A stretch of 64,000 nucleotides of DNA from Brevundimonas diminuta (GCF_022654015.1 NZ_CP073063.1:124001-188000), one strand, 5' to 3'; counted from the stretch's first letter, positions 1 to 11,836 are shown. The notes: generated by a model not told the origin, from the letters alone. Numbers and translations are program-made.

Positions 1-20
1 CTTCGGACAGCGCCGCATGA
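1..20 (+). CDS. 3' tail of an upstream ORF, possibly nepR
   Basis: Only the last five codons (reading SDSAA) and a TGA at 18-20 are inside the window. The TGA overlaps the ATG of the sigma factor gene in an ATGA junction, which implies translational coupling. In Caulobacter and many other alphaproteobacteria the gene immediately upstream of ecfG is the anti-sigma factor nepR, so that identity is inferred from position. The residues themselves are too few to support it. Confidence 0.35.
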
Positions 21-628
21 GCACCTCACGCCTGGGGGCCGCCCCAAAACCCGCGTCGGCCGACGACGAGGGCTTCAAGCGCGAACTGGTGCTGCTGATC
101 CCGCATCTGCGCGCTTTCGCCCGCACCCTGACTGGCGACCCCACCGCCGCCGACGATCTGGCGCAGGACGCCATGATGAAGGCCTGGGACGCGCGCGCCA
201 GCTATCAGATGGGCACGAACATGAAGGCCTGGACCTTCATGATCCTGCGCAACCAGTTCTATTCCGAAAAACGCCGCTCGTGGCGTCAGTCGCAGCTGGA
301 TCAGGAAGCCGCCGAACGGACCCTGGTCGCCGTGGACGATCCCGAGGCGCCCGTCGCCTTGGACGAACTGCGTCAAGCTTTGAAGACCCTGCCCGAAGAG
401 CAGCGCGAGGCCTTGATTCTGGTCGGCGCCGGCGGCTTCGCCTATGAAGAAGCGGCCGAAATCTGCGGCTGTGCGGTCGGCACGGTAAAGAGCCGCGTCA
501 GCCGCGCACGCCGGGCCTTGCAAGCCACCCTGGAACGGGGCGGCTATGGCCGCGACGGCAAGGCGGCAGGCGACGCCATGCGCTCGATTCTGGGCGAGGC
601 CGACAGGCTGGCCGGCGCCCGGAGCTGA
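17..628 (+). CDS. ecfG: RNA polymerase ECF sigma factor of the general stress response (EcfG/SigT type)
   Basis: The 203-residue protein has the two-domain ECF sigma layout. Region 2 spans about residues 28-88 and includes AADDLAQDAMMKAWDAR and the WTFMILRNQFYS helix. Region 4 spans about 117-168, with LPEEQREALILVG and a helix-turn-helix reading GCAVGTVKSRVSRARRAL. The linker is short and there is no C-terminal extension. EcfG sigma factors direct transcription from GGAAC-N16/17-CGTT promoters once PhyR has titrated NepR away. The adjacent PhyK-type kinase and the ATGA overlap with an upstream ORF fit the Caulobacter order nepR-sigT-phyK. Two matching promoters occur in this window, at 2399 and 50236. 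The start ATG at 17 is fixed by the overlap. Confidence 0.9.
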   Translation: MSTSRLGAAPKPASADDEGFKRELVLLIPHLRAFARTLTGDPTAADDLAQDAMMKAWDARASYQMGTNMKAWTFMILRNQFYSEKRRSWRQSQLDQEAAERTLVAVDDPEAPVALDELRQALKTLPEEQREALILVGAGGFAYEEAAEICGCAVGTVKSRVSRARRALQATLERGGYGRDGKAAGDAMRSILGEADRLAGARS

Positions 629-634
629 TCTGCG

Positions 635-2425
635 GTGAATGAGACGACCAGGGAGGCCTCAAGGTCGCGGCTCGGTCGCACTTGGAAATCGGATCGCTTT
701 CAGGGCATCCGGTTTAGACTGGGCGCGGCCATGGCCATGGCCCTGCTGCCGATCTTCGTGCTCAGCCTGATCCAGACCCAGGCGGACTTCCAAAGACAGG
801 CGGACGATCGACAGGTCGATCTGCAACTGGCCGCCGAACGCAGCGCCTCCAGCGCCAAGGCCAAGCTGGACAGCGCCCAGGTGCTGCTGCGCGCGCTCAG
901 CCCCGATGCGGTCGGCCCCTATTGCGCACCGCGCCTGACGGCGCTCGTCGGACGACTGGAAGGTTACGAGGGTCTCTATCGCATCAGCCCGACGGGCGAG
1001 GCGGTCTGCGCCTCAGGCCGGGCGGACGGCGTGAGATCCGGCGTGGCGCCGGCCGCCCGGGCGACCTGGTTCCAGCGGCTGCGCAATGGCGAAGAACTGG
1101 TCGTTATGCGCGCGCCCGATGGCGCCGGCTATGAAGGCGCGCTGATCGTGGCCACCCGCGCCGAGCGGCCGATGGGCCGGTTCGACGGCGCCATGGTCGC
1201 CGTGATTCCCTTCTCCGCCCTGCAACCCGATGTGGCCGACCCCGCCCTGCCCTCTGACGCGGAGGCGGCATTGACCGACGGCGCCGGCCGCATTCTGACG
1301 GCCAGTGATCCCGACGTCTTCAAACTGTCGGCTGGCGACGACATCGCGGGCTGGGTCGGCCGGGCGCGCGATCAGGGCTCTGCGGTGTTCGAGGCCAAGG
1401 ATGCGCAGAATCAGCGCCGCGACTATGCGGGCGCGGCCTTGGCCGGCGGCGATCTTTACGCCCTGTTGTCGGCCCCGGCGCCCGGCTGGCTGTCATGGGC
1501 GCGGCTCAATCCGATCGGCACCCTGTTGCTGCCGCTGGGCGCCTGGTTGACGGCGTTCGCGGCGGTGATGCTGCTGTCCGAACGCATCTTCATTCGCTGG
1601 CTGGATTATCTGGAGCGGGTCGCAGCCATCTACGCCAAGGGCCGGTTCTCGGTGCGTCCGCTGCAGGCTATGAACGCCCCGTCGGAAATCCGCACCATGG
1701 CGCGCACCCTGGACGAGATGGCCGAGGCCATCACCCTGCGCGACCGCGAGCTGACGGACGCCTTGGTGGAAAAGGACGCGCTGATGCGCGAGATCCATCA
1801 CCGGGTGAAGAACAACCTTCAGATCATCTCCTCCCTGCTGTCGATGCAGCAGCGCGCCCTGACCGATGCGCCGGCCAAGGCGGCTCTGGGCGATACGCGC
1901 CAGCGCATCTCGGCCTTGGCCCTGATCTATCGCACCCTCTATCAGAGCAACGACATCCGCCACGCCGATGCGCGCGAGTTTCTGAACGAACTGGTGGGCC
2001 AACTGATCGCCAGCGAAGCCGGGCGCGGACCGGTGGTCATCAGCTCGGTGGACGCCGATTCCCTGCACGTCGATCCGGACAAGCTGGCGCCCCTGGCGCT
2101 GTGGCTGGTCGAGGCGGTCAGCAATGCGCAGAAACACGCCTTCGCCCACAGCGGCGGCGAGCTGAAGGTCCGCTTCCGCGTCCAGGGCGAGACATCGGTT
2201 CTGGAAGTCGAGGACAATGGCCCGGGCGCCCAGGCCGGCGCCGAGGTCGGGGTGGGCCGCACCCTGATGAGCGCCTTCGCCAAACAGCTGCGCGGCGAGA
2301 CCGAGTTCGACACTCCTGCCGGCGGCGGCACCATCGCCCGCATGATCTTCGCCACCCCCGAAGCCCTCGCGCCCGTCGATCCGGCGGACAAGACGCCCGG
2401 AACCGCAGCGCTGGCATCGCGTTGA
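635..2425 (+). CDS. phyK: PhyK-like sensor histidine kinase (HisKA_2 family)
   Basis: This 596-residue membrane kinase has a first membrane segment at about residues 29-47 and a large, presumably periplasmic sensory region to about 290. A second membrane segment lies at about 293-316, followed by a HAMP-like linker. The HisKA_2 dimerisation segment contains EIHHRVKNNLQ, with the phospho-accepting His in the pair 388-389. The ATPase domain has an N-box near LVEAVSNAQKHAF and a glycine loop DNGPGAQAG at about 527. Such kinases phosphorylate PhyR, the anti-anti-sigma factor, to switch on EcfG. It starts 6 bases after ecfG at a GTG, with GGAG about 10 bases upstream, so the two are probably cotranscribed. 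Its last codons contain a sigma-EcfG promoter for the next gene. The assignment rests on domain type and position. Confidence 0.82.
   Translation: MNETTREASRSRLGRTWKSDRFQGIRFRLGAAMAMALLPIFVLSLIQTQADFQRQADDRQVDLQLAAERSASSAKAKLDSAQVLLRALSPDAVGPYCAPRLTALVGRLEGYEGLYRISPTGEAVCASGRADGVRSGVAPAARATWFQRLRNGEELVVMRAPDGAGYEGALIVATRAERPMGRFDGAMVAVIPFSALQPDVADPALPSDAEAALTDGAGRILTASDPDVFKLSAGDDIAGWVGRARDQGSAVFEAKDAQNQRRDYAGAALAGGDLYALLSAPAPGWLSWARLNPIGTLLLPLGAWLTAFAAVMLLSERIFIRWLDYLERVAAIYAKGRFSVRPLQAMNAPSEIRTMARTLDEMAEAITLRDRELTDALVEKDALMREIHHRVKNNLQIISSLLSMQQRALTDAPAKAALGDTRQRISALALIYRTLYQSNDIRHADAREFLNELVGQLIASEAGRGPVVISSVDADSLHVDPDKLAPLALWLVEAVSNAQKHAFAHSGGELKVRFRVQGETSVLEVEDNGPGAQAGAEVGVGRTLMSAFAKQLRGETEFDTPAGGGTIARMIFATPEALAPVDPADKTPGTAALASR
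2399..2423 (+). promoter_or_regulatory. Sigma-EcfG (SigT) promoter driving the entericidin-like gene
   Basis: GGAAC at 2399-2403 is followed after exactly 16 bases by CGTT at 2420-2423, a perfect match to the alphaproteobacterial general-stress consensus. It lies in the final codons of phyK: the -10 element overlaps the TGA stop at 2423-2425. The entericidin-like ATG at 2476 is 53 bases downstream, a normal leader length. The match is seen directly; activity is inferred. Confidence 0.8.
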
Positions 2426-2475
2426 TGAGACGAGACCGGCGGAGTTTCACCCCGGCCAACCCTGGAGCTTCCCCT

Positions 2476-2613
2476 ATGCGCAAGATTTTCGTTCTGGTCG
2501 CCGCCGCCGCCGCCCTGACCACCGCCGCCTGCAACACCGTCGAAGGCGTGGGCCGCGACACCCAGGCCGCCGGCCAGGCCGTGACCGGCGCCGCCCAAGA
2601 CGCCAAGAACTAA
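2476..2613 (+). CDS. Entericidin-like small lipoprotein
   Basis: This 45-residue protein begins MRKIFVLVAAAAALTTAAC, a classic lipoprotein signal with a lipobox ending at Cys19, followed by NTVEGVGRDTQAAGQAVTGA. This is the entericidin A/B pattern (short lipid-anchored peptide with VxGxGxDxxxxGxx). Entericidins are small envelope lipoproteins, often induced by stress or stationary phase. It is preceded by an exact sigma-EcfG promoter and followed by a strong terminator, so it is a monocistronic predicted GSR target beside the GSR regulators. A purine-rich stretch (CTGGAGC) about 8 bases upstream can act as the ribosome binding site. Confidence 0.85.
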   Translation: MRKIFVLVAAAAALTTAACNTVEGVGRDTQAAGQAVTGAAQDAKN

Positions 2614-2650
2614 TCGACGGCCGCAGCCCAGGCTGCTGCATTCGACCGGC

Positions 2651-2677
2651 AAGGCCCCGCACCGTCGGGGCCTTGTT
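2651..2677 (+). terminator. Rho-independent terminator after the entericidin-like gene
   Basis: AAGGCCCCG (2651-2659) pairs perfectly with CGGGGCCTT (2666-2674) across a 6-base loop and is followed by GTT. It lies 37 bases after the TAA at 2611-2613 and separates this gene from the aldehyde dehydrogenase gene. Confidence 0.75.
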
Positions 2678-2705
2678 CGTTTCAGGACCGCGACAGGAGC
2701 CATCC

Positions 2706-4160
2706 GTGAACCAGACCGCCCGCGACGCCGGCCTCAAACTCTTGCGCCAGCACGCCCTGATCGCCGGCAAGGCCGTTCCGGCCAACGGCGGCGGCATCGC
2801 CGTCGATGATCCGGCGACCGGCGATGTGATCGGCCATGTCCCCGATCTGGGCGCCGCCGAGACCGAACAGGCCATCGCGGCGGCGAGCGAGACGTTCAAG
2901 ATTTGGTCGCGATCCGATCCGCACGCGCGTGCGGCCTTTCTGCGCAAATGGGCGGCGCTGATCGACGACAATCTTGAGGGTCTGGGCGCCCTGATGGCGC
3001 TGGAGAACGGCAAGCCATTCGAGGAGGCCGAGGGCGAGGTCACCTACGCCAACGGTTTCCTGAAATGGTTCGCGGGCCAGGCCGAGCGGCTGATCGGCGA
3101 GACCCAGGACAGTCCGCTGGGCCATCTGATCCTAACCTATCGCGAGGCGGTCGGGCCCTGCGCCCTGATCACGCCCTGGAACTTCCCCGCCGCCATGCTG
3201 ACGCGAAAGCTGGGGCCGGCGTTCGCGGCGGGCTGCACCGCCGTGGTCAAGCCGGCCAGTCAGACGCCCTTCACCGCCATCGCCCTGGCCGAACTCGCCT
3301 ATGAAGCCGGCCTGCCGAAAGCCGCCCTGTCGATCGTCACCGGCGACGCCGCCACCATCGGCAAGGCGCTGACCGACAGCCCGGACATTCGCAAACTGTC
3401 CTTCACTGGCTCGACCGGCGTGGGTCGAAAGCTGGCCGAGCAATGCGCCGGAACGCTGAAGCGGGTGTCGATGGAGCTGGGCGGCGCGGCGCCGCTGATC
3501 GTCTTCGCCGACGCCGATCTGGATCTGGCTGTCGCCGAAACGATCAAGGGCAAGTTCAGGAACTCGGGCCAGACCTGCGTCTGTCCGAACCGCGTCTATG
3601 TCGAGCGATCGGTCGCGGAGACCTATGCCGAGAAACTGGCCGCCGAGGTGGCCAAGATCGTGGTCGGTCCCGCCTTCGACGACGGCGTGAAGGTCGGGCC
3701 GCTGATCGAGGACAAGGCCATCGACAAGGTCGAAAAGCACGTCGCGGCGATCAAGGCCGACGGCGGCCGGGTCCTGACCGGCGGGTCGCGCCACGATCTG
3801 GGCGGCCGCTTCTTCCAGCCGACCGTGACCCTGGGCGGCGACGACGCCCTGTTCCGCGAGGAAGAGACGTTCGGCCCTATGATCCCCGTCTTCGCCTTCG
3901 ACACCGAGGACGAGGCGCTGGAGAAGGCCAACGCCAGCGACTACGGCCTGGCCTCCTATCTGTTCACCCGCGACCTGGACCGCGCCATGCGGTTCAGCCG
4001 GCGGATCGAGGCGGGCATGTGCGGGGTCAACACCGGCCTGATCTCCACCGCCGTCGCGCCGTTCGGCGGGGTCAAGCAGTCGGGCTATGGCCGCGAAGGC
4101 TCGATCCACGGCATTGACGAATATGTGGACGTCAAGACGGTGACGCTGGCGCTGAAATAG
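2706..4160 (+). CDS. gabD: NAD(P)-dependent succinate-semialdehyde dehydrogenase
   Basis: This 484-residue aldehyde dehydrogenase oxidises succinate semialdehyde (or a related short aldehyde) to succinate, feeding 4-aminobutyrate carbon into the TCA cycle. Visible motifs include the cofactor-pocket sequence ITPWNFPAAMLTRK, the glycine motif SFTGSTGVGRK, the general-base glutamate in MELGGAAP (Glu257) and the catalytic cysteine in GQTCVCPNR (Cys291). These positions match classical GabD proteins. The start is a GTG at 2706 with AGGAG six bases upstream; an in-frame TTG further upstream has no such site. No gabT aminotransferase is adjacent, so substrate specificity is inferred from overall similarity. 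Confidence 0.85.
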   Translation: MNQTARDAGLKLLRQHALIAGKAVPANGGGIAVDDPATGDVIGHVPDLGAAETEQAIAAASETFKIWSRSDPHARAAFLRKWAALIDDNLEGLGALMALENGKPFEEAEGEVTYANGFLKWFAGQAERLIGETQDSPLGHLILTYREAVGPCALITPWNFPAAMLTRKLGPAFAAGCTAVVKPASQTPFTAIALAELAYEAGLPKAALSIVTGDAATIGKALTDSPDIRKLSFTGSTGVGRKLAEQCAGTLKRVSMELGGAAPLIVFADADLDLAVAETIKGKFRNSGQTCVCPNRVYVERSVAETYAEKLAAEVAKIVVGPAFDDGVKVGPLIEDKAIDKVEKHVAAIKADGGRVLTGGSRHDLGGRFFQPTVTLGGDDALFREEETFGPMIPVFAFDTEDEALEKANASDYGLASYLFTRDLDRAMRFSRRIEAGMCGVNTGLISTAVAPFGGVKQSGYGREGSIHGIDEYVDVKTVTLALK

Positions 4161-4182
4161 CGCCGGGTCGCCGGGCCTGTAA

Positions 4183-5259
<1,077 letters not shown>

Positions 5260-6393
5260 TCAGCCCTCCGCTGCGGGTTCCGGTTTGGGTTTGCGGCGGG
5301 TCGATTTCGGCTTGTCGGTCGTCTTGCCCTCGTTAGCATAGGGCTCGCCGTCGCCCGACAGCAGGATCGCCATCCAGCGCGAACCCTTGAACTCGGCCAG
5401 GATCGCCATGGCCATGACCGCCAGCGGCGTTGAAAGGAACATGCCGACGACGCCCCACAGCTTGCCCCAGAAGGCCAGCGCCAGCAGCACCACGACCGGG
5501 TCGATGTTCTGGTTGTCGCCCTGCATGCGCGGCTGGATGAAGTTGCCGACGACGAACAGGATCACCTGCAACCCGACCAGCAGGATGGCGGCGGGCCAAT
5601 AGCTTTCGAACTGGACCAGGGCGAACAGCGGCGGTGCAAGGCCCGCAACCGCCCCGCCCAGCACGGGGATGAAGCCGACGATGAAGATGACGAAGGTCCA
5701 GAACTCGGCGTTCTGAAGCCCGACCGCCCGCATCAGGATCCAGGCGACGACGCAGATCATCGCGCCGGTCACTGACTGCACCCAGATATAGCCCTCGACC
5801 CCGCCGCGCACGCGCTGGAACACCGCGACCGCCTCGTCGCGCTGGACCTCGGACGGGAACATGGCGACGATCTTGCGCCGGAAGCCGACCTGCGAGGCCA
5901 GCAGAAAGCCCAGATAGATCAGGACGAAGAAGGCGCCCGAGGCGATGCCCTGCACCTGGAACGCCATGGAGGTCAGCCAGCCGCGCACATCGACGCCGTT
6001 GATCAGATCCTGCGCCGTGGGCGGATTGGCCAGACGCACCAGCCCATAGGCGTCGCGAATGATCTGATCGATGCGCGGGCCGATGTTCTGGGACACGCCG
6101 GACGCCTCGCCGAAGAAGCCCGCCGCCCCATTCACGATGATGGCGATGGAGGCGAAGAAGGCCAGCACCACCAGCGTCAGGGCTGCGATCCCGGCCATGC
6201 GGCTGTTCAACGGCGTGCGCGCCTCGACCGATCGCTTCACCCCGTCGATCATGATCAAGAGGAAGATGGCCATCGCCAGCGGCGTCAGGATATCCCGCAG
6301 CCAGTAGATCGCCGCCCCGGCCGCGACCGTGGCGATGACGCCGAGGGCATTGCGAGCAGCGACCAAAGACGGCGTGGCGATGGGGTTTTTCAT
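5260..6393 (-). CDS. AI-2E family transporter (PF01594 permease)
   Basis: This 377-residue polytopic membrane protein of the AI-2E/PerM family has hydrophobic segments clustered at about residues 13-85, near 145-170 and densely from about 205 to 330. It ends in a hydrophilic Lys/Pro-rich tail (TDKPKSTRRKPKPEP). Characteristic family stretches include the glycine/proline-rich FIPVLGGAVAGLAPPL and FIQPRMQGDNQNIDPVVVLL. Members have been linked to export of autoinducer-2 or to Na+/H+ exchange, so the substrate cannot be read from sequence. It is convergent with obgE and shares no operon. Confidence 0.85.
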   Translation of the reverse strand: MKNPIATPSLVAARNALGVIATVAAGAAIYWLRDILTPLAMAIFLLIMIDGVKRSVEARTPLNSRMAGIAALTLVVLAFFASIAIIVNGAAGFFGEASGVSQNIGPRIDQIIRDAYGLVRLANPPTAQDLINGVDVRGWLTSMAFQVQGIASGAFFVLIYLGFLLASQVGFRRKIVAMFPSEVQRDEAVAVFQRVRGGVEGYIWVQSVTGAMICVVAWILMRAVGLQNAEFWTFVIFIVGFIPVLGGAVAGLAPPLFALVQFESYWPAAILLVGLQVILFVVGNFIQPRMQGDNQNIDPVVVLLALAFWGKLWGVVGMFLSTPLAVMAMAILAEFKGSRWMAILLSGDGEPYANEGKTTDKPKSTRRKPKPEPAAEG

Positions 6394-6491
6394 GATCGTG
6401 TTGTCGAACCGCCCGCCCTCGCCGTCAATCGCTGTTCCGAGCGCGCAGGGAACGCGCTAGACCTTTGCCGGAGACGCCATCGGAGACCCTA

Positions 6492-8066
<1,575 letters not shown>

Positions 8067-8115
8067 GTTCCGCTCGGGTCTTGCAACGGGGCGGTGGCGA
8101 GCGCATCTCCCGCCC

Positions 8116-8676
8116 ATGTTCATCCAGACCGAACCCACGCCCAACCCGAACGTGCTGAAGTTCCTGCCCGGCCGCGAAGTGTCGCCGACCGCCGCGCTGG
8201 AATATCGCACCATCGACGAGGCGACGGCCTCTCCGCTGGCGGAGGCCTTGTTCGAGCTGGAAGGCGTCGACGGCGTCTTCTTCGGCGCGGACTATGTTTC
8301 GGTGACCCGCCAGCCGCAGGGTCCGGAATGGTCCGAGATGAAGGCGCCGATCCTAGGCGTCGTCATGGATCACTTTGTCTCGGGTCAGGCGCTCACGCGC
8401 GGCGCCGGCGGCGAAACCGACGACCATGCCGAGGACGACAGCGAGATCGTCGCCGAGATCAAGGCCCTGCTGGACAGCCGCATTCGCCCCGCCGTGGCCC
8501 AGGACGGCGGCGACATCCTGTTCGATTCCTTCGACGAGGCGACCGGCGTTCTGAATCTGCGGATGCGCGGCGCCTGCGCCGGCTGCCCGTCGTCGTCGGC
8601 GACCTTGAAGGCCGGGGTCGAGCAGATGATGCGCCACTATGTGCCCGAGGTGACGCGGGTCGAGCAGACCCTCTGA
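8116..8676 (+). CDS. nfu: NifU-like Fe-S cluster scaffold/carrier protein (Nfu)
   Basis: This 186-residue protein has an N-terminal Nfu_N domain (FIQTEPTPNPNVLKFLPGR) and a C-terminal NifU domain from about residue 110, whose cluster-binding cysteines are in CAGCPSS (Cys154 and Cys157). Nfu proteins receive 4Fe-4S clusters and deliver them to client enzymes. The radical-SAM enzyme MiaB encoded 2 kb downstream is a plausible client. In many alphaproteobacteria nfu sits directly upstream of tsaB-rimI-fur, as here. Confidence 0.9.
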   Translation: MFIQTEPTPNPNVLKFLPGREVSPTAALEYRTIDEATASPLAEALFELEGVDGVFFGADYVSVTRQPQGPEWSEMKAPILGVVMDHFVSGQALTRGAGGETDDHAEDDSEIVAEIKALLDSRIRPAVAQDGGDILFDSFDEATGVLNLRMRGACAGCPSSSATLKAGVEQMMRHYVPEVTRVEQTL

Positions 8677-8722
8677 TCCGGACGCGGTGGCGGTTCTGCG
8701 ACGCGCCGCCTAGAAGACGCCC

Positions 8723-9403
8723 ATGAGACTTCTGGTGATCGATACGGCGCTCGGCGCCTGCACGGCGGCGGTGTTCGAGGGCGATCGCGCGCTCGCCGTG
8801 CGCTTCGCGCCGATGACCAAGGGACATCAGGAACGGATCGGCGGCCTGGTGCGCGACGTCATGGCCGAGGCGGGCGGCGGTTTCGACAGCCTGGACCGGA
8901 TCGGCGTCACGGTCGGACCGGGCTCGTTCACTGGTCTGCGCGTCGGTCTGGCCTTTGCCCAGGGTCTGGGCGCGGCGCTGGATCGGCCGGTCGTCGGTCT
9001 GTCGGCGCTGGATGCGCTGGCCGCCTCGCTCGCCCACCAAGACCGCCCCATCGCGGCCCTGATCGATGCGCGGCGCGGTCAGGTCTATGCGCGCCTCTTC
9101 GCCGACGGTGGGCCGCTTGGCCCCGATGAAGCCTTATCGCTGGAAGAGGCCGGGCGGCGGATCGCCGACATCGGATCGGGCGTCGCCATGGTCGGCAATG
9201 GCGCGGCGGTCGTGACCCAAGCCTTCCCTGATCTGCCTTTCGCGCATAGGGACGACCGGGTCGCGCCGTCGCCGGAGGCGCTGGCGCGCCTGGCCGCCGC
9301 CGCCGATCCGGCGACCCGGCCGCCCCGTCCGCTCTATCTGCGCGCGCCCGACGCCACGCCGCCCAGCCGCCTGCCGGGCCAGCCGCGCCAGCCTGCGTCA
9401 TGA
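8723..9403 (+). CDS. tsaB: tRNA N6-threonylcarbamoyladenosine biosynthesis protein TsaB
   Basis: This 226-residue ASKHA-fold protein begins MRLLVIDTALGACTAAV and carries the family stretch GVTVGPGSFTGLRVGLAFAQGL. TsaB is the non-catalytic partner of TsaD and, with TsaE, forms the complex that makes t6A at position 37 of ANN-decoding tRNAs. tsaD and tsaE are not in this window. Its stop overlaps rimI by four bases (ATGA at 9400-9403), indicating coupled translation. Length is normal. Confidence 0.92.
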   Translation: MRLLVIDTALGACTAAVFEGDRALAVRFAPMTKGHQERIGGLVRDVMAEAGGGFDSLDRIGVTVGPGSFTGLRVGLAFAQGLGAALDRPVVGLSALDALAASLAHQDRPIAALIDARRGQVYARLFADGGPLGPDEALSLEEAGRRIADIGSGVAMVGNGAAVVTQAFPDLPFAHRDDRVAPSPEALARLAAAADPATRPPRPLYLRAPDATPPSRLPGQPRQPAS

Positions 9404-9843
9404 CGGCGGCGGACCCCGCCTCTCTCGCCGCCCTGCACGCCCAGGCCTTTGCCGCGCCGTGGGGCGCCGACACCTTCGCCGATCTGTTGTCGCAGCCGGG
9501 CGTGCTGGCGGTCAGCGAGCCCGACGGCTTCATCCTGATCCGAACCGTCGTCGACGAGGCGGAAATCCTGACCCTGGCCGTGGTCCCGTCCGCGCGCCGC
9601 CACGGACAGGGGCGACGTTTGGTCGAGGCGGCGGCCGTCGCTGCGGTCGAGGCTGGCGCGACCCGGCTGTTCCTGGAGGTCGCCGACGACAATATCGCCG
9701 CGCGCGGCCTGTATGAGCGTGCCGGGTTCGACCCGATCGGTCGCCGCAAAGCCTATTATGCGGGCGCTGACGGATCGCGGACCGATGCCGTGGTGATGAG
9801 CCGCGACCTGTGTGCGCCTGACGCCAACCTGACGCTTCCCTGA
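9400..9843 (+). CDS. rimI: GNAT N-acetyltransferase, RimI-like
   Basis: This 147-residue GNAT acetyltransferase has the acetyl-CoA pyrophosphate-binding motif as VPSARRHGQGRRLV at about residues 63-76, followed by FLEVADDNIAARGLYERAGF, the usual motif B region of RimI. RimI acetylates the N-terminal alanine of ribosomal protein S18, and tsaB-rimI is a widely conserved pair. The ATGA overlap with tsaB fixes the start. The N-terminus is shorter than in E. coli RimI, and the exact acetylation target is inferred from synteny. Confidence 0.85.
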   Translation: MTAADPASLAALHAQAFAAPWGADTFADLLSQPGVLAVSEPDGFILIRTVVDEAEILTLAVVPSARRHGQGRRLVEAAAVAAVEAGATRLFLEVADDNIAARGLYERAGFDPIGRRKAYYAGADGSRTDAVVMSRDLCAPDANLTLP

Positions 9844-9870
9844 TGCGATCCAAGCCCCTATTCTAGGCGC

Positions 9871-10356
9871 ATGGACCGGATCGAAAAACTCTGCGCCGAG
9901 CGCGGCATGCGTATGACCGAACAGCGCCGGGTGATCGCCCGGGTGCTGTCCAACGCCGCGGACCACCCGGATGTGGAAGAGCTGTATCGCCGCGCTTCGG
10001 CCATCGATCCGCACATCTCCATCGCCACCGTCTATCGCACCGTGCGCCTGTTCGAAGAGGCGGGCGTGGTCGAGAAGCATGATTTCGGCGACGGCCGCAG
10101 CCGCTATGAAGAGGCCGGCGACGATCACCACGATCACCTGATCGACACCAAGTCGGGCGAGGTGATCGAATTCTTCGACGCCGAGATCGAGCGGCTGAAG
10201 AACGAGATCGCGGAACGGCTGGGCTTCCAGCTGATCGGCCACAAGCTGGAGCTTTATGGCGTTGCGATCGAGGGCGCCGAGCCGTCCAAGCGCGAAGGCC
10301 TGATCTTCACCCGCCATGCGGCGCGGGTCGATCCCGCCGATGTGGATGCGGGCTGA
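9871..10356 (+). CDS. fur: Fur family metal-responsive transcriptional regulator
   Basis: This 161-residue regulator has a winged-helix DNA-binding half (residues 1-85, with [22 protein letters not shown], of which [11 protein letters not shown] is the recognition helix region). Its dimerisation half carries the metal-ligand run [18 protein letters not shown]. This matches Fur of Caulobacter and related bacteria, which senses iron; the paired C-terminal CxxC zinc motifs of enteric Fur are absent, as is usual in this class. Manganese-sensing Mur proteins of rhizobia are close relatives, so metal specificity is inferred. It lies 27 bases after rimI in the conserved nfu-tsaB-rimI-fur-miaB run. 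Confidence 0.88.
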   Translation: MDRIEKLCAERGMRMTEQRRVIARVLSNAADHPDVEELYRRASAIDPHISIATVYRTVRLFEEAGVVEKHDFGDGRSRYEEAGDDHHDHLIDTKSGEVIEFFDAEIERLKNEIAERLGFQLIGHKLELYGVAIEGAEPSKREGLIFTRHAARVDPADVDAG

Positions 10357-10399
10357 CGCTCGGCTTGTCGCGACGCTTGCGGGCGATCATAAGCCCACA

Positions 10400-11836
10400 A
10401 TGACCGAGACCCTGGTTCCTCAAGTCGAGACGGCGCCCGAAAAGCGTCTGTTCATCAAGACCTACGGCTGTCAGATGAACGTCTATGACTCCGAGCGCAT
10501 GGCCGATGTGCTGCGCCCGCTGGGTTATGGCGTCACCGACGACGTGAAGGCCGCCGACTTCGTCATCCTGAACACCTGCCACATCCGCGAGAAGGCAGCC
10601 GAGAAGATCTACTCCGAGCTCGGCAAGCTGCGCGAGATGCGCGACATCCGGCGCGAGACCGGCGGGGACCTGACCATCGCCGTCGCCGGCTGCGTCGCCC
10701 AGGCCGAGGGCGAAGAAATCATGCGGCGTCAGCCGGCGGTCGATATCGTCGTCGGCCCCCAGGCCTACCACCAACTGCCCGAGCTTCTGACCCGCACGGC
10801 GCGGGCGCGGGGCGAGCGGATCGGCGCCGACTTCGCTCCTGACGACAAGTTCGACGCCCTGCCCGCGGCCCGCTTCACCGAGGGGCCGACCGCCTTCCTG
10901 ACGGTGCAGGAGGGTTGCGACAAGTTCTGCACCTTCTGCGTCGTGCCCTATACGCGAGGCGCAGAGTGGTCGCGACCGATGGCGGCGGTGCTGGAAGAGG
11001 CGCGTCAGCTGGCGGATCGGGGCGTGCGCGAGGTCACCCTGCTGGGCCAGAACGTCAACGCCTATGACGGCGAGCGGCCGGACGGGCGAAAGGCGACCCT
11101 GGCCGAACTGGCCTATGCCCTGGCCGAGATCCCCGGCCTGGACCGCATCCGCTATACGACCAGCCATCCCAACGACATGGCCGATGAGTTGATCGCCGCG
11201 CATGGCGATCTGGACGCCCTGATGCCCTACCTGCACCTTCCGGTTCAGGCAGGGTCGGATCGGATCCTGCGAGCGATGAACCGCAAGCACGGGCGTCAGA
11301 AATATTTCGACCTGATCGACCGGATCCGCGGCGCACGGCCCGATATCGCCATCGCCGGCGATTTCATCGTCGGCTTCCCGGGTGAGACGGATCGGGAGTT
11401 CGAGGACACGCTGGATCTGGTGCGTCGCGTGAACTACGCCGGGGCCTTCGCCTTCGCCTATTCGCCGCGACCGGGCACGCCGGCGGCGGGCATGGGCAAA
11501 CAGGTCGAGCCGGAAATCGTCAAGGACCGACTGCATCGCCTGATCGCCCTGCTGACAGAACAGCAGACCGCCTTCAACGTCGCCCAGGCGGGCCGGACGC
11601 TGAACGTGCTGTTCGACAAGCCGGGACGGCACGGCCACCGTCGCCAAGCGATCGGTCGATCCCCATATCTTCAATCGGTCCACGTCGATGACGCGGATCA
11701 TCTGATCGGGCAGATCGTTCCGGTCGAGATCATCGCCGGCCAGCAGAACAGTCTGTCGGGCCGGCTCATAGCAGACGGGCTCAAGCAGCCGGGTCCGGCG
11801 GGCTCGGCGATAGCCCAAACAGAAAAGGCCGCTTGA
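10400..11836 (+). CDS. miaB: tRNA-2-methylthio-N6-dimethylallyladenosine synthase MiaB
   Basis: This 478-residue radical-SAM methylthiotransferase converts i6A37 to ms2i6A37 in tRNAs reading UNN codons. The N-terminal domain binds an auxiliary 4Fe-4S cluster through Cys24 (KTYGCQMN), Cys60 (LNTCHIRE) and Cys98 (AGCVAQ). The radical-SAM cluster is held by Cys173, Cys177 and Cys180 (GCDKFCTFC). A C-terminal TRAM domain follows from about residue 400. The ATG at 10400 is chosen over an upstream in-frame start at 10316 because the latter overlaps fur and lacks homology. Its TGA overlaps the phoH start (TGATG). Confidence 0.95.
   Translation: MTETLVPQVETAPEKRLFIKTYGCQMNVYDSERMADVLRPLGYGVTDDVKAADFVILNTCHIREKAAEKIYSELGKLREMRDIRRETGGDLTIAVAGCVAQAEGEEIMRRQPAVDIVVGPQAYHQLPELLTRTARARGERIGADFAPDDKFDALPAARFTEGPTAFLTVQEGCDKFCTFCVVPYTRGAEWSRPMAAVLEEARQLADRGVREVTLLGQNVNAYDGERPDGRKATLAELAYALAEIPGLDRIRYTTSHPNDMADELIAAHGDLDALMPYLHLPVQAGSDRILRAMNRKHGRQKYFDLIDRIRGARPDIAIAGDFIVGFPGETDREFEDTLDLVRRVNYAGAFAFAYSPRPGTPAAGMGKQVEPEIVKDRLHRLIALLTEQQTAFNVAQAGRTLNVLFDKPGRHGHRRQAIGRSPYLQSVHVDDADHLIGQIVPVEIIAGQQNSLSGRLIADGLKQPGPAGSAIAQTEKAA

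Noticed and set aside
6430..6455. GTTCC...GGAAC inverted pair before the HerA-like gene
   Set aside because: Neither orientation has a -10 CGTT at the right spacing, and the arms are only 5 bp.
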